A stretch of 64,000 nucleotides of DNA from Murimonas intestini (lineage in GTDB: Bacteria; Bacillota; Clostridia; Lachnospirales; Lachnospiraceae): contig NZ_JANKBI010000002.1 in assembly GCF_024622195.1 (NCBI RefSeq), positions 1 to 64,000 on the forward strand, written 5' to 3'. The position numbers were made by a program, and so were the translations under genes. Every line of letters begins with the position of its first letter. Positions within the stretch are counted from its first letter, which is position 1. The notes under the pieces were generated by a model. The model was given only the letters and a program-made list of their open reading frames with translations. It made no database searches and was not told where the DNA came from. Positions 1-7,841 of this stretch are shown piece by piece.

Positions 1-129
1 ATATCAGCGGGAGCAGGCTTCATTGTGGCCCTGACAGGGGACATCATGACAATGCCAGGCCTTCCGAAGGTACCTGCAGCTGAGAAAATCGACGTAGACG
101 AGAATGGAAAGATTTCAGGATTGTTCTAA
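1..129 (+). CDS. fhs: Formate-tetrahydrofolate ligase, C-terminal end (partial)
   Basis: The window opens inside an open frame read from base 1 that ends with TAA at 127-129. The 42 residues contain TGDIMTMPGLPKVPAA, a stretch characteristic of the C-terminus of formyl-THF synthetase, and finish in the usual way with GKISGLF. The enzyme activates formate with ATP onto tetrahydrofolate in the cytoplasm and opens the methyl branch of the Wood-Ljungdahl pathway. The formate channel gene starts 51 bases downstream, which fits a formate-handling unit. Upstream sequence lies outside the window. Confidence 0.93.
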   Translation: MSAGAGFIVALTGDIMTMPGLPKVPAAEKIDVDENGKISGLF

Positions 130-180
130 GACGGTCAGAGTCCCGGTAATTCAGAAGGGAACTGGAGGAGGTAGAATGAT

Positions 181-954
181 ATGTTTGATGAGGAATTCCA
201 GGCGGTATGTAGTGCGGGTAAGGGTAAAGTAAATCTTTTGAAGACAAATCCGGGCGGATATTTTGTATCCTCCATGGTAGCGGGGATGTTCATATCTTTT
301 GGTTCATTTGTAACCTTCGTTATGGGCACTCCTCTGAAAATGGCAAATGACCCTATGACAAAGGCGGTAATGGCATTCTGTTTTACAGCGGCCCTAAGCC
401 TTGTCATTGCGGCAGGCGCCGAGCTTTTTACAGGAAATAACTTCGTGATGACCTCGGCGGTCCTGGGTAAAACCGCCTCATGGTCAGATACGATAAAGCT
501 CTGGGTCGTCTGTTATATAGGGAATTTTGTGGGCTCATGGATATTGGTCGGCATATTCCAGCTGACGGGCATACCGTCAGGGGATGTGGCAGCGCACTTT
601 GCGTCAGCTGCGGAAACGAAAATGTCACTGACCCCTATGGAGATGCTTACAAGAGGAATACTGTGCAATATCCTGGTCTGCCTGGCTGTGTGGTGCAGCT
701 TCAAACTGAAGAATGAGGCAGCAAAACTTATAATGGTATTTTGGTGTATTTTTGTATTCATGATCTGCAGCTGTGAGCACAGCGTTGCAAATATGAGTAT
801 TATGGGCGTGGGATTACTTAATCCGGGAACAACATCCGTGAGCGTTGGAGGTTATTTCCTGAATCTGCTGATTGTTACAATAGGCAATTTAATAGGCGGA
901 GCCGTGTTCGTGGCAGTGCCGTATTTTCTGATTGCCAAAAAGAAATCAAAATAA
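181..954 (+). CDS. Formate/nitrite transporter (FNT) family channel
   Basis: This 257-residue membrane protein has the six-helix FNT pattern. Visible family signatures are GAELFTGN near residue 80, the RGILCNILVCLAVW helix near 160, and EHSVANM near 200, whose histidine is the central pore residue of FocA/NirC channels. The start is set by GGAGG at 165-170, 11 bases before ATG. FNT channels conduct formate, nitrite, hydrosulfide or lactate. The neighbouring fhs end makes formate the likely cargo here (inference). A hairpin terminator follows at 994-1038. Confidence 0.9.
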   Translation: MFDEEFQAVCSAGKGKVNLLKTNPGGYFVSSMVAGMFISFGSFVTFVMGTPLKMANDPMTKAVMAFCFTAALSLVIAAGAELFTGNNFVMTSAVLGKTASWSDTIKLWVVCYIGNFVGSWILVGIFQLTGIPSGDVAAHFASAAETKMSLTPMEMLTRGILCNILVCLAVWCSFKLKNEAAKLIMVFWCIFVFMICSCEHSVANMSIMGVGLLNPGTTSVSVGGYFLNLLIVTIGNLIGGAVFVAVPYFLIAKKKSK

Positions 955-993
955 GTTTATAGGGCGTAAACTTTTTATGGTTATCTGTTGATT

Positions 994-1038
994 CTCCGGC
1001 CTGCGCAGTGAGCGGGGCCGGAGAGATAAATCTTTTTT
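994..1038 (+). terminator. Rho-independent terminator after the FNT gene
   Basis: A perfect 8-bp stem, CTCCGGCC (994-1001) with GGCCGGAG (1016-1023), is followed after seven bases by a run of T. It would end the fhs-FNT transcript. Confidence 0.7.
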
Positions 1039-1063
1039 AACATTGGGTGAATGATAAAAGAAT

Positions 1064-1105
1064 GCCGCCGTACCGGAGAGGAGAGACCGGGACGGCGGCG
1101 TTTTT
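1064..1105. terminator. Bidirectional terminator between FNT and darA
   Basis: GCCGCCGTACCGG (1064-1076) pairs with CCGGGACGGCGGC (1087-1099) with one mismatch. A T run follows on the plus strand and a weaker one on the minus strand. It sits between convergent genes and can serve both. Confidence 0.75.
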
Positions 1106-1148
1106 GACGTTTGAATACATGTCTTAATACGTGATGCAAAAAGCATCA

Positions 1149-1484
1149 TCAGATCTTCATATACTGTGCCACATCGATCACGAATACAGTGGCGCCTCCT
1201 ATTTCCACGTTCATAGGGACAGAAGCATAGCTGATAGGCTGCACCCCGCCTGATACGTATGGCGCATTGACTGTGATCTGGCGGCGGTTGGAACATTCTT
1301 CCTTGATGATATTGATGACATTGTCCACCTTGTCGTCATCAGTGCCTACGAGCAGCGTTGTACTGCCGCGCTTCAGGAAACCGCCTGAACTGGACAATTT
1401 TGTCACCATGAATTCATGCTTTGTCAGGTTGTCTATTACAAAACCACTGTCTTCATCATGTACAATTGCGAATATCATTTTCAT
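1149..1484 (-). CDS. darA: Cyclic-di-AMP receptor, PII-like DarA/PstA family
   Basis: This is a 111-residue cytoplasmic protein. It shows the DarA layout: an N-terminal strand MKMIFAIVHDED, the loop VTKLSSSGGFLKRGSTTLLVG, and a C-terminal GGATVFVIDV. Family members are trimeric PII-like sensors that bind c-di-AMP; their downstream partner is often unknown. The open frame runs further upstream to 2096, but the start is chosen at 1484 because a strong AGGAGG lies just before it (complement of 1492-1497) and the homologous fold begins there. It is convergent with the FNT gene. Confidence 0.9.
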   Translation of the reverse strand: MKMIFAIVHDEDSGFVIDNLTKHEFMVTKLSSSGGFLKRGSTTLLVGTDDDKVDNVINIIKEECSNRRQITVNAPYVSGGVQPISYASVPMNVEIGGATVFVIDVAQYMKI

Positions 1485-1633
1485 ATAAAGCCCTCCTTTT
1501 ACGCATCCAAATGTATGGAGTAATAGTTTATCGTTGCTTATATTGGATATTTTATATTCTTTTTTGAAAAAAGTAAATATATATTTAGGTTTTTTCAGAA
1601 AATCAGGGGGCATTTGACCTACGGGAGCAAGTT

Positions 1634-1669
1634 TTCCAGCTATGCTGCTGGAATGAACTGTGATATAAT
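1634..1669 (+). promoter_or_regulatory. Candidate promoter and operator of the ArsR-type gene
   Basis: An extended -10 (TGA then TATAAT, 1661-1669) lies 180 bases before the gene. A perfect inverted repeat, TTCCAGC-N6-GCTGGAA (1634-1653), covers the -35 position. Its size suits a dimeric winged-helix repressor, so autoregulation by the adjacent gene is plausible (inference). Confidence 0.45.
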
Positions 1670-1692
1670 AAAACAAGAAAATTATTTTGGAA

Positions 1693-1765
1693 TCAAAGAC
1701 CCCGCGGCATTCGCCAAATGCACATGCAAGCATGTTCACTTGGCTCATTGTTCGCGGGAATAAAT
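1693..1765 (-). repeat. Interspersed palindromic repeat, copy 1
   Basis: Read on the minus strand, this copy has a long imperfect hairpin centred on ACATGCTTGCATGT. Flanking CAAGTG and CATTTG continue the stem, and an outer CCCGCG/CGCGGG pair (1701-1706 and 1753-1758) closes it. The same core recurs at 5976-6045 and 27578-27652. It lies between darA and the ArsR-type gene and overlaps no plausible coding frame. Confidence 0.7.
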
Positions 1766-1848
1766 CGAAGGCAGAAATATTCCGGGAAATCAGGTTGAAT
1801 GCAGCTGAGAGCCGGGCAGTACCGGGATTGAGAAGGTGAAAAGACAGA

Positions 1849-2766
1849 ATGAATGGGAAAATTTGTATGAATCTGGAGGATAAGGGGCTGGCGGCTGTGG
1901 GAAAGGCTTTGTCATCTAAGACGAGGCTGGAGCTTCTGAAGCTTCTGGGAAAAGAGCCACTGAGCATCAATGAGATAGCGGAGAAGATGGATATCCCTCC
2001 CTCATCTGCGGCCATGCATGTCAGGGTGCTGGAGGAGGCGGGTCTTATCAGGACAGAATTAAAGCCTGGTATCAGGGGTTCCATGAAGGTGTGCATGAAG
2101 ACAGCGGACAGCCTGGAGATCGAGCTGGATGTGCCCGATGGGGAGAAGCATCAGGTTCAGATCGTGAGTATGCCCATAGGGAATTTTGTGGATTATGAGG
2201 CATGGCCTACCTGCGGCATAGTGGGCAGTGACGGGCATATTGATGAGGAGGATGAGCCGAGATGCTTTTATAATCCGAAAAGAGTGTTTGCACAGCTCAT
2301 CTGGTTTGGACGGGGCTACCTGGAGTACCGTTTTCCAAATGTAGGCGTCAGGGAAGAGGAACTTAAGAAGGTGGAGCTTTCTATGGAAATATGCTCTGAG
2401 ACTGCCGATTATAATATGGAATGTCCCTCGGACATAACGGTCTGGATCAATGGGGTGGACGCAGGCACCTGGGAATGCCCAAGTGATTTCGGGGGCAGGA
2501 GGGGCAAGCTGAATCCGGAGTGGTGGCCTGATAAGAATACACAGTACGGCATGCTGAAGACATGGTGTATCGCCAGGGAAGGGACAAAGCTGGATGGCAG
2601 GAAAGTAAGCGCCCTGCAGATAGAGGATTACCATCTCACGGGCGGCCCGTATATCTCTGTGCGCATAGGCATAAAAGAGGATGCAGGCCATGTGGGCGGA
2701 GTCAATCTGTTCGGTGAGGGATTCGGTGACCATCCCCAGAATATTCTTCTTAAGTTTTTTTATTAA
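1849..2766 (+). CDS. ArsR-type winged-helix regulator with large C-terminal domain
   Basis: The N-terminal 90 residues form a winged helix: SKTRLELLKLLG, then ISxNEIAEKMDIPPSSAAMHVRVLEEAGLI, typical of ArsR-family repressors. The remaining 210 residues, rich in Trp, Gly and Asp, are predicted mostly beta and resemble no effector domain I can name. At 305 residues it is about three times a classical ArsR protein, so it probably senses a ligand through the extra domain. It lies just upstream of galK, which has its own promoter. A sugar-linked role is possible but not shown. Confidence 0.75.
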   Translation: MNGKICMNLEDKGLAAVGKALSSKTRLELLKLLGKEPLSINEIAEKMDIPPSSAAMHVRVLEEAGLIRTELKPGIRGSMKVCMKTADSLEIELDVPDGEKHQVQIVSMPIGNFVDYEAWPTCGIVGSDGHIDEEDEPRCFYNPKRVFAQLIWFGRGYLEYRFPNVGVREEELKKVELSMEICSETADYNMECPSDITVWINGVDAGTWECPSDFGGRRGKLNPEWWPDKNTQYGMLKTWCIAREGTKLDGRKVSALQIEDYHLTGGPYISVRIGIKEDAGHVGGVNLFGEGFGDHPQNILLKFFY

Positions 2767-2781
2767 ACTTTCTTAAACCAG

Positions 2782-2809
2782 TGGACAAATCTATATTTTG
2801 TAGTATAAT
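2782..2809 (+). promoter_or_regulatory. Sigma-A-type promoter for galK
   Basis: TGGACA (2782-2787) and TATAAT (2804-2809) are 16 bases apart, 92 bases before the galK start and just after the ArsR-type gene. Confidence 0.65.
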
Positions 2810-2901
2810 GCAATTGAAACAGAAATATTGTTTTTAAACAATAACGCTAAAATGATCGGACAAACGAGGAACAGAAAAAAATAAAGAAAAGGAGAAGGAA
2901 A

Positions 2902-4065
2902 ATGAAAGCTGAGCTGATGAAGAAATTCGCAGAGTATTTTGGGGAAGGGGGAGATATCAGGGCTTATTTTGCACCTGGCAGAGTGAATCTTATAGGGGAG
3001 CACACTGACTATAACGGCGGCCATGTGTTTCCGTGCGCTCTGACCATTGGTACATATGGGATAGCAAGGAAGAGGGAGGACAGGAAGCTGCGTTTCCTTT
3101 CTTTAAATTTTGAAAAGCTGGGAATACTGGAGAGCAGTCTCGATGAACTGAAGCCGGATAAGGAAGCAGGATGGACGAATTATCCCAAGGGCGTGATGTG
3201 GGCTTTTGGACAGAAAGGGTATGAGATCCCGGCAGGAATGGACCTGATGCTTTTTGGAAATATCCCCAACGGTTCAGGGCTTTCATCTTCAGCCTCTGTG
3301 GAGGTTCTGACAGGATATATCCTCAGGGATATGTTTGGATTTGAAGTGACAAACACAGACCTGGCGCTGACAGGACAATTCTCTGAGAACCAGTTCAACG
3401 GAGTAAACTGCGGTATCATGGACCAGTTTGCTATTGCCATGGGAAAGGCAGGACATGCTATCTTTCTGGATACAAGCGATCTGTCATACCAGTATGCGCC
3501 TGTGGAATTAAAAGGCGCGAAGCTTGTGATTGCATGCAGCAATAAGAAGAGAGGGCTGGGAGATTCAAAATATAATGAGAGACGCTCAGAATGTGAGACT
3601 GCGCTGGAAGAGATACGCCGGGTGAAGGATATAAAGAGCCTGGGAGAGCTGTCAGAGGCAGAATTTGAGGAGTGCAGGGCAGCTATTAAGGATGAAGTGA
3701 GAGTCCGCAGGGCAAAACATGCAGTATACGAGAACCAGAGGACCATACGGGCTGTGGAGGCTCTCAGGAACAATGATATAGCCATGTTTGGGCAGCTCAT
3801 GAATGAGTCTCATGTGTCTCTGCGTGATGATTATGAAGTGACAGGCATCGAACTGGATACTCTGGTAGAGGAAGCCTGGAAGATAGAAGGAGTGATCGGC
3901 TCCAGGATGACAGGCGCAGGCTTTGGAGGCTGCACGGTAAGCATTGTAAAGGATGAAGCCATTCCTGAATTCATGGACAAAGTCGGCAGAGCTTATAAGG
4001 AAAAGATAGGCTATGCTGCAGATTTCTATGCAGTGGAGATAGGGGACGGCCCTGTAACACTGTAA
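2902..4065 (+). CDS. galK: Galactokinase
   Basis: This 387-residue GHMP kinase phosphorylates galactose at C1 in the Leloir pathway, in the cytoplasm. It has the galactokinase signature GRVNLIGEHTDYNGG (residues about 27-41), the ATP-binding loop GSGLSSSASVEV (about 120-131), and the C-terminal GAGFGGC motif. Length matches the family. The start follows AAGGAGAAGG. It is followed 69 bases later by galT, and the two probably share the promoter at 2782. Confidence 0.97.
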   Translation: MKAELMKKFAEYFGEGGDIRAYFAPGRVNLIGEHTDYNGGHVFPCALTIGTYGIARKREDRKLRFLSLNFEKLGILESSLDELKPDKEAGWTNYPKGVMWAFGQKGYEIPAGMDLMLFGNIPNGSGLSSSASVEVLTGYILRDMFGFEVTNTDLALTGQFSENQFNGVNCGIMDQFAIAMGKAGHAIFLDTSDLSYQYAPVELKGAKLVIACSNKKRGLGDSKYNERRSECETALEEIRRVKDIKSLGELSEAEFEECRAAIKDEVRVRRAKHAVYENQRTIRAVEALRNNDIAMFGQLMNESHVSLRDDYEVTGIELDTLVEEAWKIEGVIGSRMTGAGFGGCTVSIVKDEAIPEFMDKVGRAYKEKIGYAADFYAVEIGDGPVTL

Positions 4066-4134
4066 ACAGGCAGTCAGGCGGAGGTTTTGCCCTCTGGTGT
4101 ATAATAAGGTAAAAAACAGAAAAGGGGAACGAGT

Positions 4135-5640
4135 ATGGTATGTGAAGATATATGCAGACTGGCGGCGTATGGGATTCAGACAGGGCTGATAACAGAGGAA
4201 GACAGGGTATACACGATCAATTCTATTCTGGAAGTAATGGGGCTGGAGGAATTTGAGGAGCCTGCTGACGCGGAAGATTATGTAAATCAGGAGATAGACC
4301 TGGAAGAGGTGTTAAATGATCTTCTGGATTTTGCCGCGATCAAAGGGATACTGCCCGACAATACAGTAGTATACCGGGATCTCTTTGATACAAAGCTGAT
4401 GGGGACTCTGGTGCCAAGACCCCATGAGGTGGCGGGCAGGTTCAGGGAGCTCTACAGCAGGTCCCCGAAGGAAGCTACAGATTATTATTATAAGCTCAGC
4501 CAGGATTCAGATTATATCAGAAGATACAGGATCAAGAAGGATATGAAATGGGTGACTCCAACAAAATATGGAGATCTTGACATCACTGTCAACCTGTCGA
4601 AGCCGGAGAAGGATCCTAAAGCCATAGCTGCAGCCAAGCTGGCAAAGCAGAGCGGCTATCCCAAATGCCTGCTCTGCAGGGAGAATGAGGGATATGCAGG
4701 CAGGGTAAACCATCCTGCAAGGCAGAATCACAGGATCATACCTGTGACAATAAACGGCAGCGACTGGGGATTTCAGTACTCACCGTATGTGTATTACAAT
4801 GAGCACTGTATTGTCTTCAACACAAAGCATATCCCCATGAAGATTGAGAGGGCAACCTTTGCAAAGCTTTTGGATTTTGTAAGGCAGTTTCCCCATTATT
4901 TCGTGGGATCTAATGCTGATCTTCCGATCGTGGGCGGTTCTATCCTGAGCCATGACCACTTCCAGGGAGGAAATTATGAATTTGCCATGGCTAAAGCTCC
5001 TGTTGAGAAAGAGATCACCATCGGCGGATATGAGGACGTGGAGGCTGGCATTGTAAAATGGCCAATGTCTGTCATCAGGCTCAGGAGCCGGGATACAGAG
5101 AGGCTGGTCGGCCTGGCGGACCATATACTGACAGTCTGGAGAGGTTATACGGATGAGGCTGCATTTATCTATGCAGAGACAGATGGGGAACCCCACAATA
5201 CGATAACTCCTATTGCAAGAAAGAGGGGAGAATTCTTTGAGCTGGACCTTGTCCTGAGGAATAATATCACCACGGAGGAGCATCCTCTGGGCGTATACCA
5301 TCCCCATGCCGAGCTTCATCATATTAAGAAGGAAAATATCGGCCTGATTGAGGTGATGGGACTGGCGGTGCTTCCGGCAAGGTTGAAGGGGGAGATGGAG
5401 CAGCTCATGGAATACCTGACTACATGCAGGGATGTGCGGGAGGTCCAGGAGCTGGAAAAGCATGCTGAATGGGTAGATGAGATCAGGAATAAATACGACA
5501 GGATCGGAGACGACAATGTAGAGAAGATCCTGCAGGATGAGATCGGCGCAGTATTTATGAAGGTGCTGGAGCACGCCGGTGTCTATAAGTGCACAGAAGA
5601 GGGACGTGAGGCATTTGAGCGTTTCCTGGCGGCATTGTAG
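4135..5640 (+). CDS. galT: UDP-glucose-hexose-1-phosphate uridylyltransferase, class II
   Basis: This 501-residue protein belongs to the long class II GalT found in Firmicutes, distinct from the short E. coli type. It transfers UMP between UDP-glucose and galactose-1-phosphate. Supporting features are the N-terminal helix region AAYGIQTGLI, the central YNEHCIVFNTKHIPM, and SHDHFQGG with the histidines expected of the active site. The ATG start follows AAAAGGGG. An acylphosphatase gene follows after 15 bases. No galE lies nearby in the window. Confidence 0.96.
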   Translation: MVCEDICRLAAYGIQTGLITEEDRVYTINSILEVMGLEEFEEPADAEDYVNQEIDLEEVLNDLLDFAAIKGILPDNTVVYRDLFDTKLMGTLVPRPHEVAGRFRELYSRSPKEATDYYYKLSQDSDYIRRYRIKKDMKWVTPTKYGDLDITVNLSKPEKDPKAIAAAKLAKQSGYPKCLLCRENEGYAGRVNHPARQNHRIIPVTINGSDWGFQYSPYVYYNEHCIVFNTKHIPMKIERATFAKLLDFVRQFPHYFVGSNADLPIVGGSILSHDHFQGGNYEFAMAKAPVEKEITIGGYEDVEAGIVKWPMSVIRLRSRDTERLVGLADHILTVWRGYTDEAAFIYAETDGEPHNTITPIARKRGEFFELDLVLRNNITTEEHPLGVYHPHAELHHIKKENIGLIEVMGLAVLPARLKGEMEQLMEYLTTCRDVREVQELEKHAEWVDEIRNKYDRIGDDNVEKILQDEIGAVFMKVLEHAGVYKCTEEGREAFERFLAAL

Positions 5641-5655
5641 GCCCGGTGCAGCCAT

Positions 5656-5925
5656 ATGAAGGTCAGAAGGCATATTGTCCTCTCAGGGCGCGTACAGGGC
5701 GTAGGACTGCGTTACAGGGCCATGCATCTGGCGCAGTCCCTGGGAGTGACAGGATGGGTGAGAAACGGATGGGACGGCAGAGTGGAGATGGAGCTGCAGG
5801 GCACATCAGATGAGATAGCCTTGATGCTTTCAAAGCTCCATGAGGGCATGTTCATTCAGATAGACAATGTGGAATCAGAAGAGATTCCGGCAGTGCAGGA
5901 GAGCAGCTTCCATATCAGAGGATGA
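5656..5925 (+). CDS. acyP: Acylphosphatase
   Basis: This small 89-residue cytoplasmic enzyme hydrolyses acyl phosphates. It has the family signature GRVQGVGLRYR (residues 11-21), which carries the phosphate-binding loop and catalytic Arg, and WVRNGWDG, which holds the catalytic Asn. The position usually occupied by Phe in GVGFR is Leu here, a conservative change. It starts 15 bases after galT and is probably co-transcribed. A strong terminator follows. Confidence 0.92.
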   Translation: MKVRRHIVLSGRVQGVGLRYRAMHLAQSLGVTGWVRNGWDGRVEMELQGTSDEIALMLSKLHEGMFIQIDNVESEEIPAVQESSFHIRG

Positions 5926-5937
5926 ATGCTCAAAAAT

Positions 5938-5976
5938 AAAAAATCCAGGACTCAGAGATGAGGACCTGGATTTTTT
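5938..5976. terminator. Terminator after acyP
   Basis: AAATCCAGG (5941-5949) pairs with CCTGGATTT (5965-5973), flanked by an A run and a T run, so it can act on both strands. It closes the gal-acyP unit. Confidence 0.8.
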
Positions 5977-6045
5977 ATTCCTGCAGGCAGCGAGACAAGT
6001 GTGCATGCCTGCATGTGCATTTGGCGGCTGCCGCGGGGCTTTGAC
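5976..6045 (+). repeat. Interspersed palindromic repeat, copy 2
   Basis: The core CAAGTGTGCATGCCTGCATG, followed by TGCATTTGGCGGCTGCCGCG, matches copy 1 read on the other strand. Here GGCAGC and GCTGCC form the outer pair. The copy fills the gap between the acyP terminator and the 3' end of tRNA-Leu. Confidence 0.7.
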
Positions 6046-6074
6046 TAAGTTTTTGCATTAGGGCAAAAAAAGAG

Positions 6075-6158
6075 TGCGGAAGATGGGACTTGAACCCACA
6101 CGGTATTGCTACCACAGGCACCTGAAGCCTGCGCGTCTGCCAATTCCGCCACTTCCGC
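6075..6158 (-). tRNA. tRNA-Leu (anticodon CAG)
   Basis: The minus strand gives an 84-nt class II tRNA. The acceptor stem GCGGAAG pairs with CTTCCGC and the discriminator is A. The D-arm is GGCGGAATTGGCAGA. The anticodon stem CAGGC/GCCTG encloses TTCAGGT, giving anticodon CAG. A long variable arm and GGTTCAAGTCC T-loop follow. CCA is not encoded. Confidence 0.95.
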
Positions 6159-6204
6159 ACGTTTCTTTATTTTGTGAAGTTGTGTTTCGCAACTCACAGG
6201 CATT

Positions 6205-6233
6205 ATAATACAATATATTTTTATGTTTGTCAA
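6205..6233 (-). promoter_or_regulatory. Promoter of tRNA-Leu(CAG)
   Basis: On the minus strand a consensus TTGACA (complement of 6228-6233) is 17 bases from TATTAT (complement of 6205-6210), about 50 bases upstream of the tRNA. Confidence 0.75.
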
Positions 6234-6309
6234 CACAAAATTAGAAAAAAATTGAATTTTTTTTAAAGTACGTATTATTCGGTTAATTTGGGCATTAAGA
6301 AATATGACC

Positions 6310-6587
6310 GGACGCTTCGCGATGCACAGAAACGGCCAAAAGCGCCGTTTCGCGCCACAGCCCTCGTGATTTTCGTGCAAAATACGCACGAAAACACCTC
6401 GCGGGACGGTGACGTGTGAATAGTAACTGTAAAAGTTCCTTGTAAAACATCCGTGAAACAGATAGAATTATGGTAGATAATGTTATTGGCATGCGTATGG
6501 AAAACGCATAGGAAAGTGCTTGGTTACTATTCACACGTCTCCGTCCCGCGGAGCGTGTTACTGGTCGGAGTGAACAGTAACAGTGTT
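6310..6587. repeat. Long inverted-repeat element with nested hairpins
   Basis: The 452-base gap between tRNA-Leu and the LysR gene holds a dense stack of inverted repeats. The main arms are 28 bp with one mismatch: 6400-6427 and 6523-6550, separated by 95 bases. Around and inside them are AAACGGC/GCCGTTT (about 6330-6350), TTTTCGTGC/GCACGAAAA (about 6370-6394), ATGCGT/ACGCAT (6491-6496, 6504-6509) and GTTACTG/CAGTAAC (about 6557-6581). It contains no credible ORF. It could be a miniature mobile element or a structured RNA. I do not recognise the family. Confidence 0.7.
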
Positions 6588-6610
6588 TTGGACTATTGGG
6601 GGAAGGTATC

Positions 6611-7582
6611 ATGAAATATATGGACATTGGAGGTATTACTTTACAGCAGATCCAGATCTGCCTGAGCGTGGCAGACAACAAGAGTTTTACTAAGGCAGCG
6701 GCAGAGATGCATCTGTCTCAGCCGACGCTGAGCAAAAAGATAGCTGATCTGGAGATACAGCTGGGGATCATACTTTTTATCAGGGGGAAGAATTCAAGCG
6801 TAAAAGTAACCCCGGCAGGTAAAGAGCTTTTTAAGGAGTGGAAGAAGATGCTCTCAGGGTTTCAGGATGTGCTGTTAAAGGCGACAGAGATCCAGGCCTG
6901 CAATAATCCCAGGCTTGTTGTCACCACAACTCCTTCTGCACAGACACAGGCTTTCCTGCTTCCTGTGGTACATAAATTCCAGGAGAGGAATCCAAGCATT
7001 GATGTGAGGATAGAGAATGAAAGCATCTCGGAACAGTTAAAGGGGCTTTTGGATAATGAGATAGATGTGGTGCTTGTAAATTCCTACCGTCAGGATCTCT
7101 TTGACAGGGAGGATATCAGCTGGGAGATGGTGCTTCACTGCTGCTGGTCAGTGGGGATGCTGAAATCAAATCCTCTGGCGGGAAGAACAAATATCTGCAT
7201 AGAGGATCTGCGCATGCAGGGCTTCGTTCTGCCTAATGACCGTTTTTTCGGGGAGATGGTAAACGGGCTGTGCAATGCCCATGGATTCACCCCGAGGATT
7301 TCCTATTATACAAAATATTTTTCAGGTATGTCTCTCAGTGTCAGGAAATCCAACGAGATATTTATCACTGACAGGTATATGCAGGAGTATTACAACCAGG
7401 ACTGTGTTTACTATGACCTTCCCGAAACTGAGAGCGGTATCCTGATGGCAGGAAGAGCGGGGGAGACAAATGAAGTAGTACTGGAATTTAAGAGGCTGGC
7501 GCGGGAGTACTTCAAAAGGATAGATGACACCGGGCGGGGAGATTGGAAGATAGCCGGCATAGGCACAATAGGCGCCTGTTAA
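6611..7582 (+). CDS. LysR-type transcriptional regulator
   Basis: The 323-residue protein has an N-terminal LysR winged helix (LQQIQICLSVADNKSFTKAA, then LSQPTLSKKIADLE) and a periplasmic-binding-protein-like effector domain from about residue 95. The open frame begins earlier with TTG at 6596. ATG 6611 is chosen because GGGGGAAGG (6598-6606) serves it, and the LysR fold starts there. It precedes the transporter and methyltransferase operon on the same strand and is separated from it by a terminator. It is the obvious candidate regulator of that operon (inference). Confidence 0.9.
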   Translation: MKYMDIGGITLQQIQICLSVADNKSFTKAAAEMHLSQPTLSKKIADLEIQLGIILFIRGKNSSVKVTPAGKELFKEWKKMLSGFQDVLLKATEIQACNNPRLVVTTTPSAQTQAFLLPVVHKFQERNPSIDVRIENESISEQLKGLLDNEIDVVLVNSYRQDLFDREDISWEMVLHCCWSVGMLKSNPLAGRTNICIEDLRMQGFVLPNDRFFGEMVNGLCNAHGFTPRISYYTKYFSGMSLSVRKSNEIFITDRYMQEYYNQDCVYYDLPETESGILMAGRAGETNEVVLEFKRLAREYFKRIDDTGRGDWKIAGIGTIGAC

Positions 7583-7664
7583 GCGTGCAGGGCAGCGCTC
7601 TGCCGGTATGAGGCGGGGTCCGGCCGGAGCAGGGCGGACAATTAAATAAGACTGATATTGAAAG

Positions 7665-7704
7665 ATCCGGATTTTCCGCAGTTAAAGCGGAAGTCCGGAT
7701 TTTT
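7665..7704 (+). terminator. Terminator after the LysR gene
   Basis: ATCCGGATTTTCCGC (7665-7679) pairs with GCGGAAGTCCGGAT (7687-7700) with one bulge and is followed by a T run. It separates the regulator transcript from the operon that follows. Confidence 0.85.
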
Positions 7705-7841
7705 GTTATTCTGATTTGGAATGAGACATGCGAAAAAGATATTAGACAATAGAAAATGCAGATGATAGTATTTAGTTAAATAAATATAAACATTATTAAA
7801 AGTCAAAAAACAGCGTCACAAAAGAAAAGGGGGAATCATTT

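Noticed and set aside
1485..2096. N-terminal extension of the darA frame up to 2096
   Set aside because: It overlaps the ArsR-type gene on the other strand, includes the palindromic repeat and has no ribosome site, while 1484 has a strong one.
4100..4105. TATAAT before galT as an internal promoter
   Set aside because: No -35 element or extended -10 accompanies it. galK and galT are close enough to share one transcript.
6310..6587. A known riboswitch or T-box
   Set aside because: No T-box specifier/antiterminator or recognised aptamer motif could be found; only nested inverted repeats are visible.
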